Of a stretch of 64,000 bases of DNA, positions 36,397 through 46,153 are shown in pieces. Below the pieces are notes generated by a model, which worked only from the letters and a program-made list of their open reading frames with translations, ran no database searches and was not told the origin of the DNA. This stretch comes from Massilia sp. W12 (GTDB taxonomy: Bacteria; Pseudomonadota; Gammaproteobacteria; Burkholderiales; Burkholderiaceae_D): contig NZ_CP147776.1 of assembly GCF_037300705.1 (NCBI RefSeq), forward strand, positions 3,844,001 to 3,908,000, given 5' to 3'. The number at the start of each line of letters is the position of its first letter. Position 1 is the stretch's first letter. A program made the translations under genes and the position numbers.

Positions 36397-36861
36397 TCAA
36401 TTGGCCGCTGTCGCAGGCCAGATTTGCACGGCGGCTTTTTCCTGTGGCGCCAAAGCATGCACTTTATCTCCGGCCAAATTGCTGGCGCGCAAATCCGCCA
36501 GGCATTCATCCAAGCCGCCAAACGGTGCAATGCTGTCAATGATCCAGACATGCGGGCCGCTGTTCCATTCATGCGGCGCCAGCTTGTTCACGCCGGAGCA
36601 GAGGCGCGCATGCACGTCATCGCTAACCTTGGCCCAGGTGAAAAAAGCCCAGGGAATACTTTGCTTTTGGTACAGCTTGCATTGATCCAGCACCAACGGC
36701 GGCAATAACAGACTTTGCAAATCGGCAAAGAAACGGAAGCGGCAAGTTTCGTCCAGTCAATACAGCCAACTGGCCGGCCCCAGCAAGGGCAGCTTGCCCA
36801 GTAATTCTGCGGTTTCCTGTCACTGTGCCGGCAGACCGTCTGCTGTGTTGTGTGTGTCCAT
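36397..36861 (-). pseudogene. HlyC-type toxin-activating acyltransferase with two in-frame UGA stops
   Basis: One continuous frame from the ATG at 36861 to the stop at 36397 gives about 154 codons, interrupted by UGA at 36820-36822 and 36757-36759. It matches HlyC-family lysine acyltransferases, which activate RTX toxins: ETAELLGKLPLLGPASWLY, then WAFFTWAKVSDDVHARL, LAPHEWNSGPHVWIID and SIAPFGGLDECLADLR. The Asp of the WIIDSIAPFG block is kept, but where HlyC has its catalytic His (S-P-L-H-R) this sequence has D-E-T-C-R by my alignment. It sits between hlyD-like and GNAT genes as in RTX operons. It is most likely inactive. Confidence 0.8.
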
Positions 36862-36895
36862 GATTTTCCTTGATATCCAGCTGTCTGCGATGTCC

Positions 36896-38332
36896 TCAAC
36901 GCTCACGCGCTGCTTCCGCCACAGTCTTTTGTACCGGCGACAGCAAGTATTGCCATACCGTGCGCTGGCCTTGATTGATTTCCGCCACCACTTGCATGCC
37001 CTGGGTGAGTTGCAATACCTGTCCCTGGGGCGCATGCAATTGCTGGGCGTCGAGTTTGATGCGCGCTTTATAGGTGGCGATGCCGGCGGCCATGCTGGCC
37101 GGGTCTTGCGGATTGGCGCTGGCGGGCGGCTTCGGGGTTTCGCTGGCGTCAGCGCTGATGTATTCCACCTTGCCCAGCAACATGCCATAACGCTGGAAAG
37201 GATAGGCGCTGAGTTTGATTTGGGCGCGCTGGCCCGGCTGCACAAAGCCCACATCTTCATTTTTCAAGGCCACATCCGCATACAACGCTTCGCCCTGCGG
37301 CGCCAGGCTCATTAACACTGCGCCCGGCTGCAATACTGCGCCCACCGTGGTGGTGGCCAATTCTTTCACCACGCCGTCTTGCGGCGCGCGCAGCTCCAGC
37401 AAGCCCTCTTTGTATGCGCTCTTGTCCAGATTCGGCGCCAGTTGCGCGATTTTATTGCGCACGTCGGCTAATTCGCGTTCCAGATCAGCGCGCGAATTAC
37501 TGTGCAATTGGGCGATTTTCTTTTGCTGCGCGGCGATGCTGGCTTGCAAGGCGGCCACATTGGCGCGTTGCGCTTCCAGATCTTTGGCTTTTTCCTGCGC
37601 TTCGCGCTGCTTTTCAGCCGCCGCCAGGCTGCCCATGAATCCTTCTTTTTCCAGCTTGTCATACGATTCCGCCGCTTTGCGATAGCTGGGCAGGCTTTGT
37701 TCGAGTTTTTGCTGCACCTGACGCGCCGCGGCCAGGTCGCTTTCCGCTTTTTGCAATAAAGCCTGCTCTTGCGCTAACGCATCTGAGAAGGCGCGGCGTT
37801 GCGCCAGATCCTGACTTTGCACTTGCAGATACAGTTTTTTATCGTCGCCCGGCTGCAGGGTGAAACTTTGATCCGCCAGTTGCGCTTGCAGGCGACGCAA
37901 TTGCAGGCGTTGCTCATTGAGGACATTGCCCACGCTGTCACGTTCGGCGCGCGCGACAGTCGGATCGAGCCGCGCCAGCACTTGGCCGGCTTTCACCGCC
38001 TGACCTTCTTTCACCAGGATTTCCCGCAGTACGCCAGCTTCTGCCGGCTGCACCACCTTGACCAGGGTTTGCGCCGCCAATTTGCCTTCAGCGCTGGCAA
38101 TGATGTCGAGTTTGCCGAATGCGGCCCAGATGCATAACAGCAGCACCAAGACGGCCAGCGTCCACAGCACGATACGGAAAATTTTTGGCGGCGCTTTGTC
38201 TTGCATCAATTGCAGCGGATCATGCCAGCGCGCCGGCGGACGCAGCTGGATCACATTCGAGGCGGCAGGTGCGGCTTGCACTGCTGGCGGCGCAGTTTGC
38301 GGAGTGGTTTGGGCTTGGCTCATATCAGGCAT
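36896..38332 (-). CDS. type I secretion membrane-fusion protein (HlyD family)
   Basis: A 478-residue periplasmic adaptor that links an ABC exporter to an outer-membrane TolC-type channel. One membrane helix (about 52-75, LWTLAVLVLLLCIWAAFG) is followed by a lipoyl half-motif (VQPAEAGVLREILVKEGQAV), a long coiled coil (about 135-305, rich in Gln, Ala, Lys), the second lipoyl half (ELRAPQDGVVKELA), and a C-terminal beta-barrel. The ATG overlaps the ABC gene's stop by eight bases, so the two are coupled. No tolC gene is in the window. Confidence 0.93.
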   Translation of the reverse strand: MPDMSQAQTTPQTAPPAVQAAPAASNVIQLRPPARWHDPLQLMQDKAPPKIFRIVLWTLAVLVLLLCIWAAFGKLDIIASAEGKLAAQTLVKVVQPAEAGVLREILVKEGQAVKAGQVLARLDPTVARAERDSVGNVLNEQRLQLRRLQAQLADQSFTLQPGDDKKLYLQVQSQDLAQRRAFSDALAQEQALLQKAESDLAAARQVQQKLEQSLPSYRKAAESYDKLEKEGFMGSLAAAEKQREAQEKAKDLEAQRANVAALQASIAAQQKKIAQLHSNSRADLERELADVRNKIAQLAPNLDKSAYKEGLLELRAPQDGVVKELATTTVGAVLQPGAVLMSLAPQGEALYADVALKNEDVGFVQPGQRAQIKLSAYPFQRYGMLLGKVEYISADASETPKPPASANPQDPASMAAGIATYKARIKLDAQQLHAPQGQVLQLTQGMQVVAEINQGQRTVWQYLLSPVQKTVAEAARER

Positions 38333-40445
38333 TCTGTGCTTGGTTGCTGGCGTTCATCAATTGCTGTGCGCCCTGTTCGCCGATACGGTACAGGGTGTCC
38401 ACTTTCAAGCCCTTGGGCAAGCCGTGGGTGATGAACAGCATGCTGACCTTGCCGCGCAAGGCGTTGATGGTGTGTGCAAAGTGTTCGGCGGTGGCGGCGT
38501 CGAGCGCGCTGGTGGCTTCGTCGAAAATCAAAATTTTGGGGCGTTTGAGCAAGGCGCGCGCAATCGCGATGCGCTGCTTTTGCCCGCCCGACAGACCGGC
38601 GCCGCGCTCGCCGATTTCGGTTTGGTAACCTTGCGGCAGGGCTTCGATCACATCATGAATTTCCGCCATTTTGCAGGCGATGGTGATTTGCTCAAAGCTG
38701 GCATGCGGGTTGGCCATCAGCAGATTGTCATACACAGTGCCGGAAAACAGCACGGTCTCTTGCGGCACCACGCCAAAGTAGCTGCGCAATTCATTCGCCG
38801 ACAAATAGCGGATGTCGATGCCATCGAGCATGATGCGACCGCTTTCGGGCTGATAGAACCCTTGCAGTAATTTCGCCAGCGTGCTCTTGCCACAGCCGGA
38901 CGGCCCCATAATGGCGATCGTCTGTCCCGGCTTGATGCTCAGGCTCAAGTTTTGATACAAGAGCGGCAGTTCGGGGGCGTATTTGAAAGCCAGGTTTTCG
39001 ACTTGCACCAGGCCTTGCGCTTGGTTATCGCGCGCCGGCAGCAGGGAATACGGCTCTTCCGGCGCATTCATGATGTCGCCCAGGCGTTTGACCGAAAGAC
39101 TGGCTTGCTGGAATTGCTGCCACAAACCGACTAAGCGCAACATCGGCTGCGCCAGGCGGCCGGAAAACATTTGAAAGGCGACCAGCATACCAATCGTAAA
39201 TTCTGTGCTGTGCATCACCGTCCAGGCGCCAACCGCCAGAATGAGCAAACTCATCAGCTGTTCCAGCAGATTGGACAGGGTGTTATAGGAATTCGCCAGT
39301 TGTTTGGTATCGAAGCTGGCTTGCAGATAGGAGGCCAGATAACTGCCATAGCGGCCATTCAATTGCGCTTCCATTTGCAAAGACTTGACCGTTTCCAGGC
39401 CGACCAGATATTCCGTCAGGAATGCCTGATTGCGGGCGCCCAGCTGAAATTGGGTTTGCAATTTTTCTTGAAACAGCGGGGCCACCAACAGCGAGAGCGC
39501 GACAATCACGCCCAACACGGCCAGCACAATACAGGTCAGCGTGACGCTGTAATAAAACATGATGGCGACAAAAATCAGTAAAAACGGCAGATCCAGCACC
39601 AGCGTAACCGCTGCGCTGGAGATGAATTCGCGTATGGTTTCCACCCCATGCATGCGGGCGGCAATCACCCCGGTGGGGCGTTGTGTGAAATACATGGGCG
39701 GCAGGCGGAACAGGCGCTGAAACACCGAAGCCCCCAAGACTGCATCGACACGGTTGCCGGTATGCAGCACCAGATATTGCCGCAACCAACCCAGCACTGC
39801 GGAAAACAGCATGAATATCGCCATGCCGACCGCCAGCACCACCAGTGTGCTCTGGGTGCGGTGCACTACCACTTTATCGATAATCGCCTGGGTGAACAGC
39901 GGGGTGGCCAAGGCGATTAATTGGATCACGAGTGAGGCCAGCAGCACTTCTTGCCAGATTTTTTTGTGCTTGAGCAATTCCGGCACAAACCAGCGAAAAC
40001 CAAAGGGGCGCTGCTTGGGCTCGGCGGCGTCAGGGTCTTTGATTGCAGCTTCCTGCGGCGTCACGCTGCAGGCATAGCCGCTATACAGTTGATTGAATTG
40101 CGCCAGGCTGAGCGTTTGCGGTTGCTCATCCTGCATGCGCGCCAACAAGACTTGCCCCTGTTCGACCTGCAACACCAAACCGGGATAGTGCGCCTCATCG
40201 CCTTGCTGTTCTGCTTTTAACCAAACCAGCAGGGGCAGGCCGCGCCCGCCCAGGTCAGCCGCCGCCAACGCCATGCGTTCACAACTGAAGCCATACTGCT
40301 GCAGCGCTTGTTGCAGACTGTCAGCATCATAGGGATCAGGCAACTGCTGTAGCGCCAAGTCAATTGAAAATGGCTTGCGATGCAAGGCGCACAAACCTTG
40401 TAAGGCCCAAAAAAATGATTTTTTATCTGTATATATGCTATTCAT
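38325..40445 (-). CDS. type I secretion ABC transporter (HlyB type, C39-like domain without Cys nucleophile)
   Basis: A 706-residue exporter. The N-terminal 130 residues form a C39-like domain whose catalytic Cys position is lost (ALQGLCALHRKPFS lacks the D-C-G-x-x motif), as in HlyB-type transporters of RTX proteins. Six membrane helices follow (about 155-430). The ATPase domain has Walker A GPSGCGKSTL, signature LSGGQKQR and Walker B ILIFDEATSALD. It begins the operon. The degenerate domain means it should not cut double-glycine leaders. No obvious RTX-repeat substrate is in the window. Confidence 0.93.
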   Translation of the reverse strand: MNSIYTDKKSFFWALQGLCALHRKPFSIDLALQQLPDPYDADSLQQALQQYGFSCERMALAAADLGGRGLPLLVWLKAEQQGDEAHYPGLVLQVEQGQVLLARMQDEQPQTLSLAQFNQLYSGYACSVTPQEAAIKDPDAAEPKQRPFGFRWFVPELLKHKKIWQEVLLASLVIQLIALATPLFTQAIIDKVVVHRTQSTLVVLAVGMAIFMLFSAVLGWLRQYLVLHTGNRVDAVLGASVFQRLFRLPPMYFTQRPTGVIAARMHGVETIREFISSAAVTLVLDLPFLLIFVAIMFYYSVTLTCIVLAVLGVIVALSLLVAPLFQEKLQTQFQLGARNQAFLTEYLVGLETVKSLQMEAQLNGRYGSYLASYLQASFDTKQLANSYNTLSNLLEQLMSLLILAVGAWTVMHSTEFTIGMLVAFQMFSGRLAQPMLRLVGLWQQFQQASLSVKRLGDIMNAPEEPYSLLPARDNQAQGLVQVENLAFKYAPELPLLYQNLSLSIKPGQTIAIMGPSGCGKSTLAKLLQGFYQPESGRIMLDGIDIRYLSANELRSYFGVVPQETVLFSGTVYDNLLMANPHASFEQITIACKMAEIHDVIEALPQGYQTEIGERGAGLSGGQKQRIAIARALLKRPKILIFDEATSALDAATAEHFAHTINALRGKVSMLFITHGLPKGLKVDTLYRIGEQGAQQLMNASNQAQNA

Positions 40446-41008
40446 TGATCGATTGCTCGTAAGTTCATTCTGCGGTGCAATGGCGCCCCCTCCCAGCAGA
40501 TGCGAACGATATCGCCCAGTGCGCTTCAGGCACCGTCTTGAATTAACTTCTGGCGTTTGATATTGGCAGTAAATGCCATTAGAAATGTATTGCTTGCTGG
40601 ACAGGGAAAATTATATATATAAATTTAATTTCCTAAAAGAAATTTTCCTGGTTTATACAGATTATTTACTCCTGCAGCCTGATGTACCGGATGCAAAGCC
40701 TGCGACCTTGTGATATGCCTGGGAGCCTGTCGGGGTTAGAGAATCGTAGTGAAAGATCAGCAGGGCGAGGATAGATTTTGCCGGCTTTGCAGCGTCAATA
40801 GTGTTGCTATTGATCAAAAAGACGGTGAAATATGGCCCGGCCTGCTGGTTTTGCAGTAGATTTTGTCTAAGTCCGACAGGCTCCGCTGGCAATGAAACGC
40901 AAGCAACTGTGCAGCCGTATGCAAAGACTTGCCGCCGCACATCCTGTACAATGCCGGCTTTGTACCTTTGCGCAGGCCGCGCGGCCTGCTTTGTTTCCCG
41001 GAGAAGCT
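40446..41008. other. intergenic region with likely exporter promoter
   Basis: A 563-base gap between divergent genes. The part at 40560-40670 is very AT-rich (TATATATATAAATTTAATT) and could hold the promoter of the minus-strand exporter operon and a partial stem (TTTCCTAAAAGAAA). I see no coding sequence; the open frames here are short and unlike known proteins. Confidence 0.4.
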
Positions 41009-41203
41009 ATGAGTCAAAGCAACAGCCAGAATGCCGTCGAACTGGGCGCCAAGGATTTGCCGGCGTATTGCCCGAATCCCGCCATGCCAATCTGGTCGTC
41101 CCACCCACGCGTTTTCCTTGACCTCGCCCATGGCGACGCCAAATGCCCCTACTGCGGCACGGAATACCGCTTGGCTCCGGGTGTGACGCTCAAAGGCCAT
41201 TGA
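41009..41203 (+). CDS. zinc-finger domain protein (zf-CHCC type)
   Basis: A 64-residue protein starting at 41009 after a GGAGAAGC motif. It carries a CHCC-type zinc site: YCPNPAM, WSSHPRVFLD and AKCPYCGTEYRL supply Cys, His, Cys and Cys. The family is also found in a mitochondrial complex I accessory subunit; the bacterial role is unclear. The gene begins a four-gene plus-strand unit with a SnoaL-like gene four bases downstream. Confidence 0.88.
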   Translation: MSQSNSQNAVELGAKDLPAYCPNPAMPIWSSHPRVFLDLAHGDAKCPYCGTEYRLAPGVTLKGH

Positions 41204-41207
41204 TCCG

Positions 41208-41660
41208 ATGCACGCGATGAACAGCCCGTTTTATGACAGCCCGGCGCAAGCCGAAGCTGCTTTCTACGCCGCAATTGAGCGGCGCGATCTGGATGCCTTG
41301 ATGCAGGTCTGGGAGGACAGCGACATCATTCTGTGCATCCATCCCGGCGATGGCCGCCTGCTCGGCCGCGCTGAGATCCGCGACTCGTTTGGCGCGATTT
41401 TCGCGTATGGCAGAAGACATCTGGTGCCGCGCGAGGCGCATGTGCAAAACCTGGGCGATGTGGTGATCCACAACCTGACCGAGGATTTTTCCGGCGCCAC
41501 GATTGAAGATGCGGAAATGGCGATGCGCGCCACCAATGTGTACCGCCGCAGCGAACACGGCTGGCGTATGGTGTTGCGCCAGGTTTCTTTGCAAGCGCTG
41601 GATTTGCTGGATGACGCCGACCCGCACTGGTCTGTGCCGTTCGCCCCCGGCATTCATTAA
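41208..41660 (+). CDS. SnoaL/NTF2-like protein
   Basis: A 150-residue cone-shaped NTF2-like fold, recognised by AEAAFYAAIERRDLDALMQVW, then LCIHPGDGRLLGRAEIRDSF and the closing NVYRRSEHGWRMVLRQVSL. Such proteins bind or convert small ligands. It lies four bases after the zinc-finger gene and three before the hydrolase gene, so it is cotranscribed. A second in-frame ATG is at 41217. The ligand is unknown. Confidence 0.8.
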   Translation: MHAMNSPFYDSPAQAEAAFYAAIERRDLDALMQVWEDSDIILCIHPGDGRLLGRAEIRDSFGAIFAYGRRHLVPREAHVQNLGDVVIHNLTEDFSGATIEDAEMAMRATNVYRRSEHGWRMVLRQVSLQALDLLDDADPHWSVPFAPGIH

Positions 41661-41663
41661 ACC

Positions 41664-42626
41664 ATGACGCAGGAAAGTCGCTATCGCGCGCCCTGGTGGC
41701 AGCCCGGTGGTCACTTACAAACCATCTTGCCGGCGCTGTTTGGCGCCAAACCGGATGTGACTTATCGCCGGGAACGCTGGACGACGCCGGATCAGGATTT
41801 TATCGACGTGGATTTTGTCGATGGCAGCGCACCCGGCAGTCCCCTGCTGGTGTTGTTTCACGGCCTGGAAGGCAGTTCCAACAGCCATTACGCGCGCGCC
41901 CTGATGCATGCGGCGGCGCAAGCCGGCTGGCATGGCGCGGTGCCGCACTTTCGCGCCTGTTCCGGCGAAATGAACCACGCCCCGCGCTTTTACCATTCCG
42001 GCGACGCCCAGGAAATCAATTGGATTTTGCAGCGCATGCGCACGCGCCACAGCGGCCCTTTGCTGGCTTGCGGCGTTTCGCTGGGCGGGAATGCCTTATT
42101 ACGCTGGCTGGGCGAGTCGCAGCACAGCGCCACTTTTGTCAGTGCCGCATGCGCTGTCTCCGCCCCGCTGGATTTGGCGCGCGGCGGCGCAGCCCTGTCG
42201 CGCGGCGTGAATCTGATTTACACCAAAACTTTTTTACGCACCCTCAAGCCGAAATGCCTGCGCAAGCTGGAACAATTCCCCGGCCTGTTCGCGCGCGAGC
42301 AATTATTGGCGGCGAAAAATCTATATGAATTCGATAATGTGGTGACCGCACCCTTGCATGGCTATCGCGACACCGATGATTATTGGCATCGCGCCAGCGC
42401 GCGTCATATTTTGGGCGATATCACTGTCCCCACCCTGGTGTTAAACGCACGCAATGATCCTTTCCTGCCCGGCTGTTTTTTGCCGACGCAAGCCGCCGCC
42501 AGCGTGTTGCTGGAATATCCCGCGCAAGGCGGGCATGTCGGTTTTGCCTGCGGCGCGCCGCCCGGGCGTCTGGACTGGCTGCCACAACGCGTATTGGCTT
42601 TTTTAAAGGGACATGTGAATGGATGA
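41664..42626 (+). CDS. YheT-type alpha/beta hydrolase
   Basis: A 320-residue hydrolase of the YheT family. The opening PWWQPGGHLQTILPALFG, the oxyanion segment LLVLFHGLEGSSNSHYAR, the nucleophile elbow CGVSLGGNALLRWLG, and the late Asp and His (LNARNDPFLPG, GGHVGF) are all present. These are esterase-like enzymes with poorly known substrates. It overlaps the next gene by eight bases. Confidence 0.9.
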   Translation: MTQESRYRAPWWQPGGHLQTILPALFGAKPDVTYRRERWTTPDQDFIDVDFVDGSAPGSPLLVLFHGLEGSSNSHYARALMHAAAQAGWHGAVPHFRACSGEMNHAPRFYHSGDAQEINWILQRMRTRHSGPLLACGVSLGGNALLRWLGESQHSATFVSAACAVSAPLDLARGGAALSRGVNLIYTKTFLRTLKPKCLRKLEQFPGLFAREQLLAAKNLYEFDNVVTAPLHGYRDTDDYWHRASARHILGDITVPTLVLNARNDPFLPGCFLPTQAAASVLLEYPAQGGHVGFACGAPPGRLDWLPQRVLAFLKGHVNG

Positions 42627-43233
42627 GATTGTGCTGCAGGCAATGGCCAAATGGCCGAATGTGCCGCACTGCTATGGCTGGCTGTTACTGGATGCGCGCG
42701 GCCAATGGCGTATGCGCGACGCCGCCGCCCAAGCTGCCGGCAGCGCAGGCGATGTGATCCGTCACCCGTCTTTACAAGCATTCATTAATCGCAATTATTT
42801 AAGCGATGCGCAGGGGCGCTGGTATTTTCAAAACGGCCCGCAACGGGTGTATGTGAATCTGCCTGCCGCACCATATATTTTGCATTGCACGCCGCAAGGA
42901 TGGCATGACCATACGGGACAGGCATGGGGCGCAGCCGAAACGATTTGGCTGACCCCGGAAGGCAATCTGCTGGTGCAATCCGCTGGCCGCCTGGCTTGGT
43001 GCGACGACCGTGATTTGCCGCAATTATTCGCCGCCTGCCGTTTGCATGGGCATGAAGTGGATGAGGCAGACTGGCTCGCCCTGCTGACAGCCGAACACCC
43101 TGCTCTGCCGGTATTGGATATGTCGCTTCTGTGGGAAGGAGGAAGCGGCGCGTGCCGCTTGCAGCGCCTGCCGCAAGCGGATATTGCGGCGCACTTTGGC
43201 TTTTGCCGTACGCCGCAAGCGGATCAATGTTGA
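42619..43233 (+). CDS. conserved DUF2946-like protein
   Basis: A 204-residue protein that begins DEIVLQAMAKWPNVPHCYGWL, a segment I recall from a conserved Burkholderiales family annotated as DUF2946; that label is from memory. It looks soluble, Trp-rich and without known catalytic motifs. It overlaps the YheT-like gene at its start and ends in a 10-base overlap with the convergent M48 peptidase gene. The function is unknown. Confidence 0.65.
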   Translation: MDEIVLQAMAKWPNVPHCYGWLLLDARGQWRMRDAAAQAAGSAGDVIRHPSLQAFINRNYLSDAQGRWYFQNGPQRVYVNLPAAPYILHCTPQGWHDHTGQAWGAAETIWLTPEGNLLVQSAGRLAWCDDRDLPQLFAACRLHGHEVDEADWLALLTAEHPALPVLDMSLLWEGGSGACRLQRLPQADIAAHFGFCRTPQADQC

Positions 43234-44834
43234 TGCCGGCGCGCCTGCTCCAGCGCTGATGGCTGCGCCTGCGCGCCTTTTTCCCCGCGCAAGCTGCGTT
43301 CTTTATTCTGCTCTCTCAAATCCGCCTGAAATTGGCGCAGACGCGCATCAATCAGCGCATGATCATAGAAATTGCCATCGCCGGCGCGGCGCGCCAATTC
43401 CATTTGCTCAATCGCCGCCTGCAGACTGCCGCGTAAGGCGTATGACTCGCCCAGGGACATATGCTGCAAAGCAAGCTTGCCCTGGCGCGCATAGGTCGCC
43501 GCCAATTGCTCGTGCAGCACCGGCTCTTGCCGATACAATTGGATCTGATCGCGCAAAAACAGCACGGCCGTATCCAGCTTGCCGGCATGCCGCAACGCTT
43601 GCGCGTATTGCAGCGCCAAGCCGCGTGAAAAGGGAAATTGCTGATGTGCTGTCTGCGTCAGAATAATCGCTTGCCGCAAGCCGGCTTCATCCTGCGCCTG
43701 CGCCATTGCCAATTCGTTCGCCAGATGCGCCAGCACAGGATGTTGATACTGTCCCAGCTTACGTCCCAAAGCAGCTTCTTCCGCCGCTTGCGAAGCCTGC
43801 TGGGCCAGACGCAGCGCTTTGCCAGCCTGCACATACTGTCCCTGTCGCAGCGCAATCAAGGCTAAACCATAATGCCCTGCGGCGCTCTGCTGACGGCTTT
43901 GGGTTTCCAACTGGGATTGAAAAACGATGCGCGCCTGATCCCAACCGCTATTGGTATCGTCTTGCAGTATGCGCGCACGCGCGCGGATCAGATGAAATTC
44001 CAGACTGTCGGCTCTTTGCCGGTAGCGCAACTCGCGGTTGCGCGCTTCAATATCTGCGATCCGCTCGGTGGTCAGCGGATGGCTGCGCATATACGCCGGC
44101 GTGTTATCGGTATAGGCGCGGGTGGCGTTTTGCATGCGCTTGAAAAAAGCCACCATGCCGGAGGTGTCAAAACCGGCTTCCTGCAATAGCTGAAAACCGA
44201 GGCGGTCGGCTTCGCGTTCGGCATCGCGCGAAAAACTCATTTGCCGTTGCAAAGCCAGGGTCTCGCCACCAGCCATAATGCCAAGCGACGCATCCGGATT
44301 GCTGCGCGCCGCCAACACCGCCAACACCATCGCCGCCAGAGGAATCAAGGCATCCTGTTTTTGTTGTCCCAGCATACGCGCAATATGGCGTTGCGCCACA
44401 TGCCCGATTTCATGTGACAGAACGGAGGCCAATTCCGATTCATTTTGCGCAGCCAGCAAGAGGCCGGAATGCACGCCGATAAAACCGCCCGGCAAAGCAA
44501 ACGCATTCAACATCGGATCGCGCACGCCAAAGAAGAAGAAATCAAACCCGGCTTCCCCGCGCGCATCAGGCCGCACTGTCAGCAAATCATTGCCGAAGCG
44601 ATTCAGATATTCCAGCAAGGGCGCATCTTCCAGATAGTCGCGGTCACGCCGGATATCGCGCATCACTTCCTCGCCCAAGCGCCGCTCCGCCTGTGGCGAT
44701 AAATCCTGCCTGCCGGATACGCCCAATTCAGGCAGATTGGCGCCGCTGCCTGCCTGCGCCAGAATAGCGGGCGCGGTGATTCCGGCTGACAATAAGAAAC
44801 CCGCGCAGATTTTTTTCACAGCATTGGCCATCAT
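43224..44834 (-). CDS. M48 metalloprotease with TPR domain (BepA-like)
   Basis: A 536-residue exported protein. A signal peptide (to about residue 28) leads into an M48 zinc-peptidase domain with [12 protein letters not shown] and the third ligand in [15 protein letters not shown]. The second half (about 290-520) is helical TPR-like. BepA (YfgC) repairs or removes misassembled outer-membrane proteins such as LptD. The frame begins GTG-ATG-ATG, and I chose the first ATG. It is divergent from moaC. Confidence 0.88.
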   Translation of the reverse strand: MMANAVKKICAGFLLSAGITAPAILAQAGSGANLPELGVSGRQDLSPQAERRLGEEVMRDIRRDRDYLEDAPLLEYLNRFGNDLLTVRPDARGEAGFDFFFFGVRDPMLNAFALPGGFIGVHSGLLLAAQNESELASVLSHEIGHVAQRHIARMLGQQKQDALIPLAAMVLAVLAARSNPDASLGIMAGGETLALQRQMSFSRDAEREADRLGFQLLQEAGFDTSGMVAFFKRMQNATRAYTDNTPAYMRSHPLTTERIADIEARNRELRYRQRADSLEFHLIRARARILQDDTNSGWDQARIVFQSQLETQSRQQSAAGHYGLALIALRQGQYVQAGKALRLAQQASQAAEEAALGRKLGQYQHPVLAHLANELAMAQAQDEAGLRQAIILTQTAHQQFPFSRGLALQYAQALRHAGKLDTAVLFLRDQIQLYRQEPVLHEQLAATYARQGKLALQHMSLGESYALRGSLQAAIEQMELARRAGDGNFYDHALIDARLRQFQADLREQNKERSLRGEKGAQAQPSALEQARRHQH

Positions 44835-44921
44835 CACAGTCCATTTTCAGTATGCAGACGATGTTATGATAACCCCCTGCCCGATTTTTCCTCAGGTTTA
44901 CATTTGCAACAGGATTTTACG

Positions 44922-45410
44922 ATGAGCGAGCCGACCTCTCCGCTGACCCATTTTGATGCCGCAGGACAAGCCCATATGGTGGATATTGGCGCCAAATCAG
45001 ATTCCCGCCGCATCGCCCTGGCTGCCGGCGAGATCAGGATGCAGGCTGAAACGCTGCAATTGGTGGCGCAAGGCAATGCCGCGAAAGGGGACGTGCTCGG
45101 AATTGCACGCATCGCCGGGATTATGGCCGCTAAACGCACAGCGGACTTGATCCCGCTCTGCCACCCCTTGGCCTTAACCCGCGTAGCGCTGGAATTCAGC
45201 CTGGATCATACACAGTCGCTGATCCGCTGTGAGGCGCGCGCCGAAACCACAGGCAAAACCGGGGTTGAGATGGAAGCATTGACCGCCGTGCAAATCGCCC
45301 TGTTGACAATCTACGATATGTGCAAAGCGGCTGATAAAAAAATGGTGATGGGAAATATACGTGTCTTGGAAAAACAGGGTGGAAAATCTGGCGATTGGAA
45401 ATTTGAATGA
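44922..45410 (+). CDS. moaC: cyclic pyranopterin monophosphate synthase
   Basis: A 162-residue enzyme that, with MoaA, makes cyclic pyranopterin monophosphate in molybdenum cofactor synthesis. Family hallmarks are [35 protein letters not shown] with the catalytic Lys and His, and [22 protein letters not shown]. The ATG at 44922 follows an AGGA motif; the in-frame upstream codon at 44904 is not needed. No other moa gene is nearby. Confidence 0.96.
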   Translation: MSEPTSPLTHFDAAGQAHMVDIGAKSDSRRIALAAGEIRMQAETLQLVAQGNAAKGDVLGIARIAGIMAAKRTADLIPLCHPLALTRVALEFSLDHTQSLIRCEARAETTGKTGVEMEALTAVQIALLTIYDMCKAADKKMVMGNIRVLEKQGGKSGDWKFE

Positions 45411-45598
45411 TGCAAAACCACATTCGATTTAAAAGAATTTTGCAAAGGTAAATCCCTCATCTCAGCGATAGCGCATCAAAATTCAATAAACCCCACTGGA
45501 TCTGGAGCAACAGACTCAAACAAGCTGAGCGGCGTTAACTTCTCTCAAGCCAAGCCCGATCAGTTTGAACATTACCACAAATTATCCAGCCAAAACTC

Positions 45599-46057
45599 TT
45601 AATTGTTGTTTTTCGTGATTTGCAAATACACTGCAGGGTTTTCGCTCTCGACTATATCTGTCGTATTGCGCCAAATCATTGCTGTACTGTTATCACTTAC
45701 TGTAGGCATCATTGTTATTTTTTTACCGCCGATGTGCAAGCCAATATCGGCAGCTAATGTCAGCTCAATCACACCATTTTTAATAGTTGCAGCACTGGCT
45801 TCCCTGGTAGGTGTGAATACGCCAATACCATTAGTCCCAGCATCACATCCTGTTAAAATATTGCCATGTTCATGAGAGCAAAGTGCGATTGCGTTTTTAA
45901 GAGATGCTACAGAACTGATAGCATTTGCAACTTTTGCCTTCATGACATAGTCCTGATAGGCCGGAATGGCAACTGCCGCTAAGACCCCGATGATCGCGAC
46001 CACAATCATTAACTCAATGAGGGTAAAGCCTGATGCAGCTTGATATCGTTTGACCAT
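45599..46057 (-). CDS. type IV pilin (PilA-like), second copy
   Basis: A 152-residue type IVa pilin. After a short leader, the prepilin cleavage site is G followed by [20 protein letters not shown], with the conserved Glu at mature position 5. The globular part has two cysteines that could form a disulfide. The ATG at 46057 follows GGGAG. It lies 96 bases downstream of the other pilin gene, with a strong terminator between them. So it is made at a lower level by read-through or from its own promoter. Confidence 0.9.
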   Translation of the reverse strand: MVKRYQAASGFTLIELMIVVAIIGVLAAVAIPAYQDYVMKAKVANAISSVASLKNAIALCSHEHGNILTGCDAGTNGIGVFTPTREASAATIKNGVIELTLAADIGLHIGGKKITMMPTVSDNSTAMIWRNTTDIVESENPAVYLQITKNNN

Positions 46058-46096
46058 GATCCACTCCCTGCCAATACCACTACTTGCCGCTCTTCC

Positions 46097-46128
46097 TACA
46101 AAAAAGACCGCCGAAGCGGTCTTTTTTG
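46097..46128 (-). terminator. terminator between tandem pilin genes
   Basis: A 14-bp stem (arms 46097-46110 and 46115-46128, loop of 4) with A- and T-runs at both ends lies 26 bases after the first pilin gene and 40 before the second. Confidence 0.85.
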
Positions 46129-46153
46129 TCATTCACAACATCATCCATCAGGA

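Noticed and set aside
36757-36822. Selenocysteine reading of the two UGA codons in the HlyC-type gene
   Set aside because: No SECIS-like hairpin was recognised just after either codon, and HlyC proteins are not selenoproteins; decay is simpler.
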